From: Rhynchopus euleeides
Taxonomy: Eukaryota; Euglenozoa; Diplonemea; Diplonemida; Diplonemidae
Assembly (NCBI GenBank): GCA_963210315.1
Contig: OY723248.1
Span: forward strand, 2,310,727 to 2,374,726
Direction: 5' to 3'
DNA: 64,000 nucleotides
Shown one piece after another: positions 11,346-20,312 of the stretch. The translations under genes and the position numbers were made by a program. The notes under the pieces were generated by a model. That model ran no database searches and was not told where the DNA came from. It saw only the letters and a program-made list of their open reading frames with translations. Every line of letters starts with the position of its first letter. The stretch's first letter is position 1.

Positions 11346-11375
11346 GTTGTTTTTTCCCCCAGCCTGATTACCCCA

Positions 11376-12384
11376 TTCGTGTGAATGATTTTGGTCATTC
11401 TATCACTTGGTTGAGGTGACTAGCACTCGTGGTGCCTAAACTCCCCTCGCTTCGCTCAGGAAGTTAAGTGCAGAAGGGCCCTCGCTTCGCTCGGGCGCTT
11501 CACCACCACCACTCGTGCGGTCAACCTCAACCGCGTGATATAATGACCAAATTATGCCATATCGAATAAATTACTATTTTTGTGGCATCCCCCACTCACC
11601 GTGTATCACCCGGACACATCCCAGCAGCTGGAGCGGAAGCACGGGCGGGCCCGCGTTTCCAGCAAATATATAGGCAGTGTTGTCTGTGTTGTCAGGTTTT
11701 GCTGCCACTTCACGATCCAGCAGGGATGCACCGATAGTTTTTTTTCACGCACGCCCACCTTTGTGAGTGGGAAAGTGTCCTATATTTTTCAGGGAAAAGA
11801 ATGCTGGAGAACACATGTCGACGGTGCAGGTCGCAAAATATGCCGTGCTGCCTCTGGGCGTGTGCGGGGGCTTTGGCACGTTGTGCACAAAGCACATCTG
11901 GGGCTGCCACAAGAGAAACAAGCGGAAAAAGTTCTCGGGTAGCTTTCATACAGCGCAGCTGCTTAATTTTGCATGAAGACAAATGTTTCAGATTTCTCGG
12001 GGATAACTCGTGCGGAATGAAGCGCCACTGTATCCTCTAGCTATCATCTTGCAGCCCTTTCTGCTGCGTTTCTGCATTCCGCTTCCCTCTTGTGCTTCCC
12101 TTGAACTGCCACCGGACTTGTGTCTTTTCTGACTCTTCTTGACCGTATCTCCTTTTTTGCTTCATATCTTGACCCTTCTTGCGTTTTCCCCCACGCCCCG
12201 GATAGCTATAGCCCGAGTTGCTGCTTTTGGTGTTTGGCGTTTTGATGGCCACGTCCCCACCCTGCCGTCACAGCTCTCTAGTGCTGCCAAACCACAACAC
12301 TTCCGCAGGCACCTTTCTGCTGCATGCGATCAACGGAAACTGTTTCTCGTGTTTTTCCCTTTCGTTTTCTGTTCCCCTGCAGGC
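11376..12384. other. Spacer upstream of the non-LTR element
   Basis: No credible gene. The last 45 bp (about 12340-12382) form a strong pyrimidine tract ending TTCCCCTGCAG, an ideal 3' splice acceptor directly before the spliced-leader relict. Confidence 0.5.
12340..12382 (+). promoter_or_regulatory. Candidate trans-splice acceptor
   Basis: The tract TTTCTCGTGTTTTTCCC, continuing TTTCGTTTTCTG, ends in CCCCTGCAG|G. A euglenozoan transcript through here would be expected to receive a spliced leader at 12382/12383, two bases before the embedded leader relict. Confidence 0.5.
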
Positions 12385-12423
12385 ACCAACGATTTCTTAA
12401 GCTACAGTTTCTGTACTTCATTG
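12385..12423 (+). other. Relict spliced-leader (SL) exon
   Basis: ACCAACGATTTCTTAAGCTA then CAGTTTCTGTACTTCATTG is 39 nt, the length of the euglenozoan SL exon. From memory, the diplonemid leader has the same ACCAACGATTT start, AAGCTACAGTTTCTGTACTT core and ATTG end; this copy differs by a few bases. It is followed by a 45-nt A/C-rich leader and the retrotransposon ATG at 12469. It is not an SL RNA gene, because it runs straight into the coding leader with no SL RNA intron or Sm-site context. The best reading is that a trans-spliced mRNA was reverse transcribed and integrated. Confidence 0.75.
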
Positions 12424-12468
12424 GTCTTACATACACAACAAAACACACAAACTTACACACCACACACA

Positions 12469-15400
12469 ATGTCGGCCGACCTCCCCGCGGTTCCCCTGGG
12501 TGTCGGCTCTGCCGACAGCCAACCGGCCGGCCCACCACCGTTTGTGGTAAACCTCCCGGAATGCCGGGAGTATCGCATCCGGCTTGAGGGTGCGCGCACC
12601 GCCAGGGCCTACACCACCATCATCGAACAGCTGGGGTGGCAGACGGCGACGGTTGCGAGTGTGGACCGCGGAACCGCCCGCATTCTTGCGGAGAGGAAGC
12701 CGCCCCACACCCTCCTCAGGGCAGGGGATGCCACCGCCACCATCGTCGATGTGGCAGAGGAGAGGGCAGAGAAGGAGAGGCAGGTCGCCGAGGAGCGGGC
12801 GGCAAGGGAGAAGGAACGTGAAAAGCAAGAATTGGAAAGAGCGAAGCAGCGGGTCGCCACCCTCACCGCCCTGCAGCTCCCCCCGAAGCTCCGCGACCCC
12901 CGCGAGCAGCCCACCACCCGCGCCACATACTCCAAAACGGAGATGGTGCAGAGGCATGGGGGGAAGCGCAGGGGCGATGCGGTGTGGGAGCAGGCGAAGC
13001 TCGCGTGGCAGAAGTCCCGCACACGCCAGCTGAAAGAGGCGACCACCCACCTCGCACGGCTGCAACCTCCCACCCCCGCGAACACCAACACCATGGATCT
13101 CGACCCACAGCCGCAAACCTGCGGGGATATCGCGGCACTACACAGCGCTTTGACAGCCAGCAGGGAGGAGGTGGCAGCGCTGCGGGAGTGGAGAGAGGAG
13201 GTGCGGGTCTGGCAAACCCAGCAGGACGCGAAGCAGCACAAGCTAGAGGCCGAGGCTGCCGCGCTGCGTAAGCAGGTAGCAGAGCTGCACAAGAGGGATG
13301 ACGAGGTGCGTGCCTCTCAGGCCCAAGAGATCGCCAGGGGACTCCACCGTGAAGCGGAGGAGGCAGCCAAGCAGAAGTACCTGGACGATTGGCGCAAAAA
13401 GGTGGAGGAATGGCTGGAGGACGCAGAGCAGCGGAGAAAGAGGAGGAGAAAGCCTGCCAAGCGGCTCACGAGCGGCTCGCCGCCCTCGGGAGCCCCGGCA
13501 AAGGATGACTCCTCCTCCTGCTCTGCTGTCGATGAAGACGACGACGCCCCGTCGCCACGCGAAGCAGGGGTCTACGCGGGCTCCCCAAGGGTGGGGAACC
13601 CCCCCCCCGCCCCCAGCTGTCGACGTGGCGTCGAGACACATCGCCTCCTTGGGACGACGGACCCAACTGGATTCCCTCGCTACATCCGCACAGACCAGCC
13701 CCTACGGTGGAAAGTCCCCAAAGGGCCGAGGGAGGGGAAAGGATGCAACGCGGGCAAAAGGGGTGGAGATATAAAGGGGACGGGACACCGCACCCCCACC
13801 CCCACTTACACACCCCCCCACCCCCAACACTTGCTCCACCACACATCCACCCGACAACGCCTTCTTTTGTGTGCCGGAGATGTGGAGCGAAACCCCGGGC
13901 CCCCAACCACGCTGCGTGTCCTCTCCTGGAATGCCAACGGCTTGGAGGGGGCGCGCAGGGCAGAGTTCGAACACCACGTATCTAAAAATCACTACGACGT
14001 ACTCCTTATACAAGAGCTAAAAAGGGCCCAGACCGCCACCCTCAAGATAGAGGGCTACGCAACGCACCTGCGGCGAAGGACTCGCAAGCGAAGTACGGGT
14101 GATCTGGAGAGCGGAGGAGGAGTTGCGACCTTCACACGAAATTCCCTCCACGCTGAGACGGTCTACGTCACCCCCGACTCCTCCTGCACCGAGAGGCTCG
14201 ACGTGAGGGTGACGGGGAAAGATGGGCGGGCGGTCACAATGGTGAATGTGTACCGCCCGGGTGGTATCGGAGGGTCCCCCGACGATAAACGCACCGACGA
14301 CTTCGACCCGGAGGACCTCCCCACCGATGACCAAACCATCATCGCTGGGGACTTCAACGTCCACCACGCCACCTGGGATGCCGCAGCGACACAGGATCCG
14401 CAAGGTGTACTCCTACACCGGTGGATGCTCCTAAACGGTATGATCGCCTGGAATGACCCAGAGGTGCCGACACGCATCGGACACGGCACGCGCTCCTCAC
14501 CAGACATCGTGATATCCCATAGCTCCTGGGATGGGTGCACCTGGAAGACGCTTGACAGCCTGGGATCAGACCATCTCCCGATAGAGCTCTGCCTCCCCTT
14601 CGGTGGGGCCCCCAAGGAAATGTCCGAGGCGACGAAGCATGTGCGAGTAAGATGGTGCTGGTCACGCGCTGACTGGAAGGGCTATGCGGCAGAGATGGAG
14701 AGTAGGGCACCCCAGGCGGAGGCATGGAAAAACCCCTACGAGGCCTACCACTGTTTCAAGGGCCTCCTAAACAACGTCGCCCTAAAGCATATCCCCCAGC
14801 AGCGCCGCCGCCCAAATCGGAAACGGTGGTTCAACGCTCGGGTGAAACGGGCCATCGCTGCACGAAACGAGGAGACCCGACGACAACAAGCTGAGCCTCC
14901 GACTGCGAAAGACGCTCAGAAAGACGCTCTACACCTGCAGAGACTACGCCAGGAGGCGACCGTAGAGGTGGCGGCGGCCAAAAGGGTGCAGTGGGAGAAA
15001 CGCTGCGAGGCAGCAGGCGTCAACCCCTCGGCTGCGTACACCCTGATCCGCGAGCTGGATGGCCGCAGTATCAAAGATGCCAACTTCCCACTGGTGAGAG
15101 ATGGGAAGCCGGTGACCGCCCCAATGGAGAAAGCAGATATGCTGGCTGCGCACTTCGCCGGGGTGAGTGGAGGAGGTACCAAGCTCGACCCCAACGCCAC
15201 ACAATCTCTCCGCACAGCGCCGTCTGCCAGCGATAACCAGGCAGAGCTACACCCCAGCGAGCAGCCTTTCACAATGGAGGAACTCAGGGTTGCGCTCGCG
15301 GCGCTGGGAAAGAGGAAGGCACCCGGACCCGATGAAATTCCGAACGAATTCCTCCTCAACCTCGGGCCACGGGCACGGGCAGCCTTCCTCGGCATTCTAA

Positions 15401-17850
15401 ACCTCTCGTGGTGCACGGGAGTCCTGCCCGACGCCTGGACGCGGGCTACCCTGGTGCCGATACACAAGCCCAAACGTCCGGCCACAAAACCGGAGTCATA
15501 CCGCCCCATCGCGCTGACCAGCACCAGCTGCAAGGTGCTGGAAAGGATGATAAAGGCGCGTCTGGTCCAGCTCATGGAGGACGACACGCTGCCCTGCGCT
15601 CAGCACCACCCAGTGCAGGCAGGTTTCAGAAAGCTGCGCTCCACAGAAGACCAACTAGCGCATATCGTACAGCTCGTGCAGGAACCTCCGGATGAAACGG
15701 AGCAGACGGGGCCCTACTCCATCAGAATTATCCCGAAGCCCCAGCGGAAACCACGGGTATCGGTGGTCCTCTTCGTAGACATGCAGCAGGCTTTCGATCG
15801 CGTAAAACGGGATATCGTACTGCGCAGGATAGAGGAAATGGGCTTCCCGCGTCGATACCGCACCTGGCTCACAGCCTTCCTGACAAATCGACGGGCACGG
15901 GTATCTGTGGAGGGTGCGACCAGCGGGCTGTACGAGATGAAGGAGGGGGTACCGCAGGGCACGGTCCTATCCCCTCTTCTCTTCAACATCGTGATGGACG
16001 AAATGGCGGAGCTGCTGGCGGGCCTCGGGCACGACGTCCGACCGGCGATATATGCTGACGACATCGCGATTGTAGTATCTGGGAGCAACATCGAACAGGT
16101 GGCAGCGAAGGCGCAGCAGGCGCTGGAACTGCTCTGCGCAGAAGGACCGACACGTGGCCTGGAGATCTCGAGAGAAAAGACGGAGCACACGGTGTTCGGG
16201 AAACGGGGGGCCCTACGGGAGGTTGCGGAAGGCCCCCTGCTCGCCTACCCAGACGGCACACCTGTGAAACGCACCACGACACCACGCTACTTAGGAGTCA
16301 CGCTGGACCCTACGTGCAGCATGCAGTACCATCATGAGCGGGTTATAGACAAGCTGCTACAACGCCTGAATGTGGTGAAGATGCTCGCAGGCTCATCGTG
16401 GGGGTGTAATGCGCACACACTGCGCACAGCCTACCTCACGTATGCATTACCGGCGGTGAGCTATGCGCTCGGGGTGTACGGCCCCCTTCTCAGCAATACC
16501 ATGCGGGCGGAGCTGGAGAGGCTGCACCACCAGGCAGCGCGCTTCATCACCGGTTGCCCTACCAGCACGCGCACTGAGGACCTGCTCTGGGAGGCCCACC
16601 TAGACACCTTCTCCGCGATCCTCGACACAGCGGTGGCCACAACCTACGAACGCTTCAGGAGGCTCGACGGTACCCCAGGAAATGCGGTGACGACCCTGGT
16701 AGGACCAAAGTACAGCTGGTTGCACCAAGCGAGATGCACCTCCGCTGAGTGTGGTTTATCTGGGGAGACCATGCCAAAGCGAGAGGCCGCTCCCCTCCAC
16801 GTGGCTACCCCCACGCACCCATGGGAGTGGAATGCGATCGCGGAGCACATCGACATCCGCACCTCCCTCCCAGGCATCATCGCATCCCGGACGAAATACT
16901 CCAACGACTCGCTTTTCATATCTGCACAGATGATGCTGCGGGACTTGCCTGACTGCGCATGGCACGCGTACACCGATGGCTGCGTCAGCGACGGCCGAGG
17001 TGCGGGGGCGGTGGTAATCTATCGCGGAGACACGCCAAACGCCCCACACCTGGAGAGCAGCCACGAGGCTGGCAGAATTGCCTCCAGCTTCCAAGCAGAG
17101 TTGCTGGCGCTTGTGCGTGCGATGGAGGCATTGACCACACTGGTGTCACCGGGGGACCACTGTGCGGTCATAACGGATTCGATGTCTGTGCTGCAGGCCC
17201 TGCAGACGGGACCTCACCGCGCCCGTGAGGACCTCGAACACAAGCTATGGCAAACCATCCGTGAACTGGCTTTACAAAAGGACACCACGCTGCATCTCCG
17301 CTACGTCCCCTCACACGTCGGTGTCGCGGGAAATGAGGCAGCAGATGCCCTAACAAAGGAGGGGTTGAAACAAGCGCCCCAGACCCGCATCCCATTCGCC
17401 ACTGCGAAGGCAGCGGCGAAGCGTGCCATCCGTGGGGAGATGCCGCCGCCACGGCGGGATACACTGTACTACTCGGGTGCTACAGACGCGCCACCTCGCA
17501 GACCCCCGTTGCGCGTAGAGGGCCTCACAAGACTTGGAGACACTGAGATACGCAAACTGAGGACCCGGCGGCATCGCCTGGTATACGACTTCGACACGTC
17601 TGACGGGGTCCCTGCATGCACGCTCTGCGGACAAAACAGCACGGTGCAACACGTTTTTGCCACCTGCCCGCACACGACACGACTACGAAGCCGACTAGGT
17701 GTAGCGGGATCACCGCATAACATCCTGCTGGGGCAGCCGGGCGCGGCACTGCGATACCTGGTGGCGGCAGGCCTACTGCCGGGCAAGCTGGAGGAATACG
17801 TGAGAGTTACACGGGGTTGCCGCCCAGCACAAACGGCTTTACACGTTTAA
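12469..17850 (+). CDS. Non-LTR retrotransposon polyprotein (2A, APE endonuclease, RT, RNase H, zinc knuckle)
   Basis: A 1,793-aa ORF from the first ATG after the SL relict; the frame is open further upstream, but that part is presumed untranslated. Residues about 95-430 are Glu/Lys/Arg/Ala-rich and coiled-coil-like, probably the nucleic-acid-binding ORF1 part. A 2A motif DVERNPGP is at 471-478. The APE-type endonuclease (about 482-710) shows VLSWNANGL, LIQELK, AGDFNVHH, SSPDIVIS and GSDHLPIEL. The reverse transcriptase (about 930-1260) shows YRPIALTSTSCKVLERMI, LFVDMQQAFDRV, GVPQGTVLSPLLFNI and YADD at 1195-1198. RNase H (about 1495-1625) has YTDGC (D1503), FQAELLAL, ITDSMSVL and GNEAADALT. 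A C-x2-C-x7-H-x4-C knuckle is at 1717-1733. All catalytic motifs are intact. It would copy its own RNA by target-primed reverse transcription. Confidence 0.93.
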   Translation: MSADLPAVPLGVGSADSQPAGPPPFVVNLPECREYRIRLEGARTARAYTTIIEQLGWQTATVASVDRGTARILAERKPPHTLLRAGDATATIVDVAEERAEKERQVAEERAAREKEREKQELERAKQRVATLTALQLPPKLRDPREQPTTRATYSKTEMVQRHGGKRRGDAVWEQAKLAWQKSRTRQLKEATTHLARLQPPTPANTNTMDLDPQPQTCGDIAALHSALTASREEVAALREWREEVRVWQTQQDAKQHKLEAEAAALRKQVAELHKRDDEVRASQAQEIARGLHREAEEAAKQKYLDDWRKKVEEWLEDAEQRRKRRRKPAKRLTSGSPPSGAPAKDDSSSCSAVDEDDDAPSPREAGVYAGSPRVGNPPPAPSCRRGVETHRLLGTTDPTGFPRYIRTDQPLRWKVPKGPREGKGCNAGKRGGDIKGTGHRTPTPTYTPPHPQHLLHHTSTRQRLLLCAGDVERNPGPPTTLRVLSWNANGLEGARRAEFEHHVSKNHYDVLLIQELKRAQTATLKIEGYATHLRRRTRKRSTGDLESGGGVATFTRNSLHAETVYVTPDSSCTERLDVRVTGKDGRAVTMVNVYRPGGIGGSPDDKRTDDFDPEDLPTDDQTIIAGDFNVHHATWDAAATQDPQGVLLHRWMLLNGMIAWNDPEVPTRIGHGTRSSPDIVISHSSWDGCTWKTLDSLGSDHLPIELCLPFGGAPKEMSEATKHVRVRWCWSRADWKGYAAEMESRAPQAEAWKNPYEAYHCFKGLLNNVALKHIPQQRRRPNRKRWFNARVKRAIAARNEETRRQQAEPPTAKDAQKDALHLQRLRQEATVEVAAAKRVQWEKRCEAAGVNPSAAYTLIRELDGRSIKDANFPLVRDGKPVTAPMEKADMLAAHFAGVSGGGTKLDPNATQSLRTAPSASDNQAELHPSEQPFTMEELRVALAALGKRKAPGPDEIPNEFLLNLGPRARAAFLGILNLSWCTGVLPDAWTRATLVPIHKPKRPATKPESYRPIALTSTSCKVLERMIKARLVQLMEDDTLPCAQHHPVQAGFRKLRSTEDQLAHIVQLVQEPPDETEQTGPYSIRIIPKPQRKPRVSVVLFVDMQQAFDRVKRDIVLRRIEEMGFPRRYRTWLTAFLTNRRARVSVEGATSGLYEMKEGVPQGTVLSPLLFNIVMDEMAELLAGLGHDVRPAIYADDIAIVVSGSNIEQVAAKAQQALELLCAEGPTRGLEISREKTEHTVFGKRGALREVAEGPLLAYPDGTPVKRTTTPRYLGVTLDPTCSMQYHHERVIDKLLQRLNVVKMLAGSSWGCNAHTLRTAYLTYALPAVSYALGVYGPLLSNTMRAELERLHHQAARFITGCPTSTRTEDLLWEAHLDTFSAILDTAVATTYERFRRLDGTPGNAVTTLVGPKYSWLHQARCTSAECGLSGETMPKREAAPLHVATPTHPWEWNAIAEHIDIRTSLPGIIASRTKYSNDSLFISAQMMLRDLPDCAWHAYTDGCVSDGRGAGAVVIYRGDTPNAPHLESSHEAGRIASSFQAELLALVRAMEALTTLVSPGDHCAVITDSMSVLQALQTGPHRAREDLEHKLWQTIRELALQKDTTLHLRYVPSHVGVAGNEAADALTKEGLKQAPQTRIPFATAKAAAKRAIRGEMPPPRRDTLYYSGATDAPPRRPPLRVEGLTRLGDTEIRKLRTRRHRLVYDFDTSDGVPACTLCGQNSTVQHVFATCPHTTRLRSRLGVAGSPHNILLGQPGAALRYLVAAGLLPGKLEEYVRVTRGCRPAQTALHV
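13849..13902 (+). other. 2A ribosome-skipping peptide
   Basis: Codons for RLLLCAGDVERNPGP end at 13902. D(V/I)ExNPGP is the 2A consensus, and L1Tc and ingi elements carry closely similar peptides (LLLSGDIEQNPGP-type). Skipping between G477 and P478 would release a 477-aa coiled-coil protein from the endonuclease-RT-RNase H enzyme. Unlike L1Tc, where 2A is at the extreme N-terminus, here it separates two large domains. Confidence 0.85.
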
Positions 17851-18061
17851 TATTCCTCCCTCGTGCGTAGCTGTGACCCATGGCTGCTTACCAGCATCCG
17901 TGCTTCACAGGAAACTCAGCACACAGTGTCGTGAAACAAGGGCCTGCCTAATGGCAACAGCCAAGACCCCTCCACAAACATAACCTCCACCCTCTTTTCT
18001 CACTGTCCCCCCTCCCCTAATACCCCCATTTCTTCCTTTCCTTTCAAGGGGAGACGTCCTC

Positions 18062-18160
18062 GCAGTGGCTGTTTGGCCTGACGCGATTCCCCGCCCGAGG
18101 GCCAGAGCAACACGGCACTCAAGGCAACCAGGGAGCGAGAGGCGTCACAAGGCGAAATGC
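18062..18160 (+). repeat. Diverged dispersed repeat, copy 2
   Basis: Counterpart of 3535-3625, sharing GGCCTG(A/G)CGCGATTCCCCGCCC and the GGGAGC...CAAGGC end. It lies in the 3' region of the non-LTR element, so the 3535 copy could be a tail fragment of a related element. Confidence 0.5.
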
Positions 18161-18244
18161 CTCCCACTGTGGCCCGGCGACCGCCTCACCCGCTGCCGCC
18201 AAGCGGGGAAGTGGCCCAGTGGGTAACATGCAAAAAAAAAAAAA

Positions 18245-19376
18245 ACCTGTGCTGTGCAGAGGACCCCATCAGTGACGGGTTGCCCCTCAGTGCGCTCCAC
18301 AGTTCCACATCAAGTTATAATAGTGACGGCATCTATGGACCTGAAGCCGTTACCCAGACACTGCAGCAGCCACAAGTCTCCACGACTCTGCACGGGCCAA
18401 CGGTTTGTGCATTGATGTTGGACATGCGTGGAACGGGGGGAAACCGTCACATTTTTTGCGAGTATCCTGCACTGCAGTGGCTTCCTGTGTGTCTTGCGAG
18501 GCCTGGTGTGTGTTACTGTGCGTGTGCGCATGCGATTGCTTCGGCAGACACATCCCGTTGCAGATAGACTCGGCCCAAAGGCGGCCACCCCGCCACTGCG
18601 TCGTTATGCGATGCGGGAACACGGTGGGGATTCACGGCACGCGAAAACCTATCGGGTGTGGTAGCCTCTGCGGGTACCCGACCCGGCCCATCAATCCACA
18701 CCGCTGGCTGGGGCCCGCCGTGCCGACACAACATGACCACCGCTGCACCCAGTGGGTGCAGCTTGGAAATGCTGAATCACTCAAAGCCCAACCTGTGGCA
18801 TCTTTCTCGATGACACCTTATCTTTTGCGTGCTGACCTGGACATGTCTTGCCAGCGTGCTTCTGTTTCACCAAGGCGCACCCCCCCCTCCCCCCATATGT
18901 GGTTGTCGAACGGGATTCAAACGGGGTCTGGCCTTTGGCCCTTCTCTCTAAAATTTGGAATTTTGTCCCAACAACACGAAACCACGGCAAACAAGCGCCG
19001 CAAAATGTTTGGTGTTGCTGTGCAGGGAGTCGGCCCTCCCCACGGCAAACCTGCAGGTTTCTCTTTCTCGCCTTGCCGCCTTGCCACACACCCCGACTAG
19101 TCTGGTGCCCCGCCCCTTCAGGGTTGGGGTGTGGTTCCTCGACCCTCCTCTTCGAGTGTATGCTGCATGTCGAAGATACAGTGCAACATAAACAACGTCC
19201 CGCCCGATTCAGGGGGTGGGTGGGGTGAACGAACCATTCAACCAAGAATTCATGATATACGATGGCAGCACTGGGGAGGGGGGTTTTTTTTATATAAATT
19301 TTGTGTGTGTCCTTGGAGGATTCTTCATATTCCTGGATTTCCCGAATTTCCTGGATTTCCCCCGGCCCCTTAGGCG
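18245..19376. other. Gene-free spacer
   Basis: Open frames on both strands overlap each other and lack recognisable motifs. No gene is supported. Confidence 0.45.
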
Positions 19377-19640
19377 GTTTCAGGGCGGACAGGGCGGACA
19401 TGCCCGGACCCGGAAATCCGGGTGTCCGGATGTCCGGGTCCAATTTTGACCCCCCCCCCCCTCCCCCCCCCCCCCCCCCCCCCCGGACATTTCCCGAATT
19501 TCCCGCCCGGACATGTCCGCCCGGACACCCGGACATCCAGAAATGTCCGCCCCGGACAGGGCGGACATGTCCGGGCGGACATTTTCTGGTGTCCGGATGT
19601 CCGGGCGGACATGTCCGGACCCGGAAATTCGGGAAATCCA
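19377..19640. repeat. GTCCGG/CCGGAC palindrome cluster around a C tract
   Basis: Words such as GTCCGGATGTCCGGG, GGACATGTCCG and CCCGGACAGGGCGGACATG repeat in both orientations on either side of a long C tract (about 19449-19485), giving strong fold-back potential. Related words occur at 21721-21735 and 23942-23975. Confidence 0.75.
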
Positions 19641-19649
19641 ATTTTGACC

Positions 19650-20312
19650 CCCCCCCCCCTACTGGGGGGGGCTAAATAGAAGGGGGTGGCCGAATAGAAG
19701 GGGGTGGCCGAATAGAAGGGGGGGGTCTGGAAATTCGAAATCCAGAAAATTTTAGGCCGAATACAAGGGGGGGGGTCTTGTATTCGGCGGTCCGTGAATT
19801 TTGGCCAATTTTCAAATTTTCAGCCTGTTTTTTCAGTCCTAACAGGCACCCCATGGTCAAAATGACCCCACTGCGATCCGCACGGAATCCAAACATTCAA
19901 AAGAACAGGGTTTTGGACACCAGTGTGGGGGTCCCTGCAGGTGGCTGACTCCTGGGAATATCCTCCCATTATCAGGAGCCAAACCAGACCCACATTTCAT
20001 GGGTGAAGCTTGACACCACCACCCACAAAATGACCCCACCACGATCCGCACGGATTCCGAAGAGTGCAATGGAAGGCGAAAATCGCGATTCCACGAGGTC
20101 ACCTGGAGCAAAATTCGCCAAAATTGGGGAAAATCACGGACCGCCGAATACAAGACCCCCCCCCTTGTATTCGGCCACCCCCTTGTATTTGGCCACCCAC
20201 TGCAAAAATTGCCCAAAATTTTGGGTTTTGAAAACCCCCCAAAAAAAGCGTTTATACGCCTATTACAAGGGGGGGGGTCTTCTATTTAGCCCCCCCCAGT
20301 AGGGGGGGGGTT
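19650..20312. mobile_element. Foldback element with C/G-tract termini (0.66 kb)
   Basis: The left end has CCTACTGGGGGGGGCTAAAT plus AGAAGGGGG; the right end has CTTCTATTTAGCCCCCCCCA plus GTAGGGGGGGG. Inner words GGCCGAATAGAAGGGGG and GAATACAAGACCCCCCCCCT also pair across the element (19690-19800 against 20140-20190). No ORF was recognised. Confidence 0.65.

Larger units (their letters stand above)
9797..11375. mobile_element. 1.58-kb foldback element with terminal inverted repeats
   Basis: The termini TGGGGTAATCAGGCTGGGG and CCCCCAGCCTGATTACCCCA are inverted repeats that continue through CAACAAATCACAAC...CACCCGATC for about 53 bp (left 9797-9850, right about 11322-11375). Both sides are flanked by TTCGT, a candidate 5-bp target duplication (9792-9796 and 11376-11380). 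Inside are two 520-bp inverted arms, a TGTGATTTGT-repeat loop, and a second hairpin centred near 11128. No transposase is visible, so it is a non-autonomous foldback element. Confidence 0.8.
12385..18244 (+). mobile_element. Full-length ingi/L1Tc-like non-LTR retrotransposon
   Basis: It comprises a 5' SL relict, a short leader, one intact 1,793-aa ORF, and a 3' region to an A13 tract at about 18232-18244, taken tentatively as the poly(A) end. The domain order (coiled coil, 2A, APE endonuclease, RT, RNase H, CCHC) matches the ingi/L1Tc group of trypanosomatids. I could not find a clean target-site duplication, so both boundaries are inferred. Absence of stops suggests recent activity. Confidence 0.75.

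Noticed and set aside
12385..12468. A genuine spliced-leader RNA gene
   Set aside because: The exon-like 39 nt is followed by an A/C-rich leader and the retrotransposon ATG, with no SL RNA intron, Sm-site or tandem unit in view, and it has several differences from the leader I recall.
18781..19641. 286-codon minus-strand ORF
   Set aside because: Its N-terminal part is the translation of the GTCCGG palindrome cluster and C tract; the rest has no protein character.
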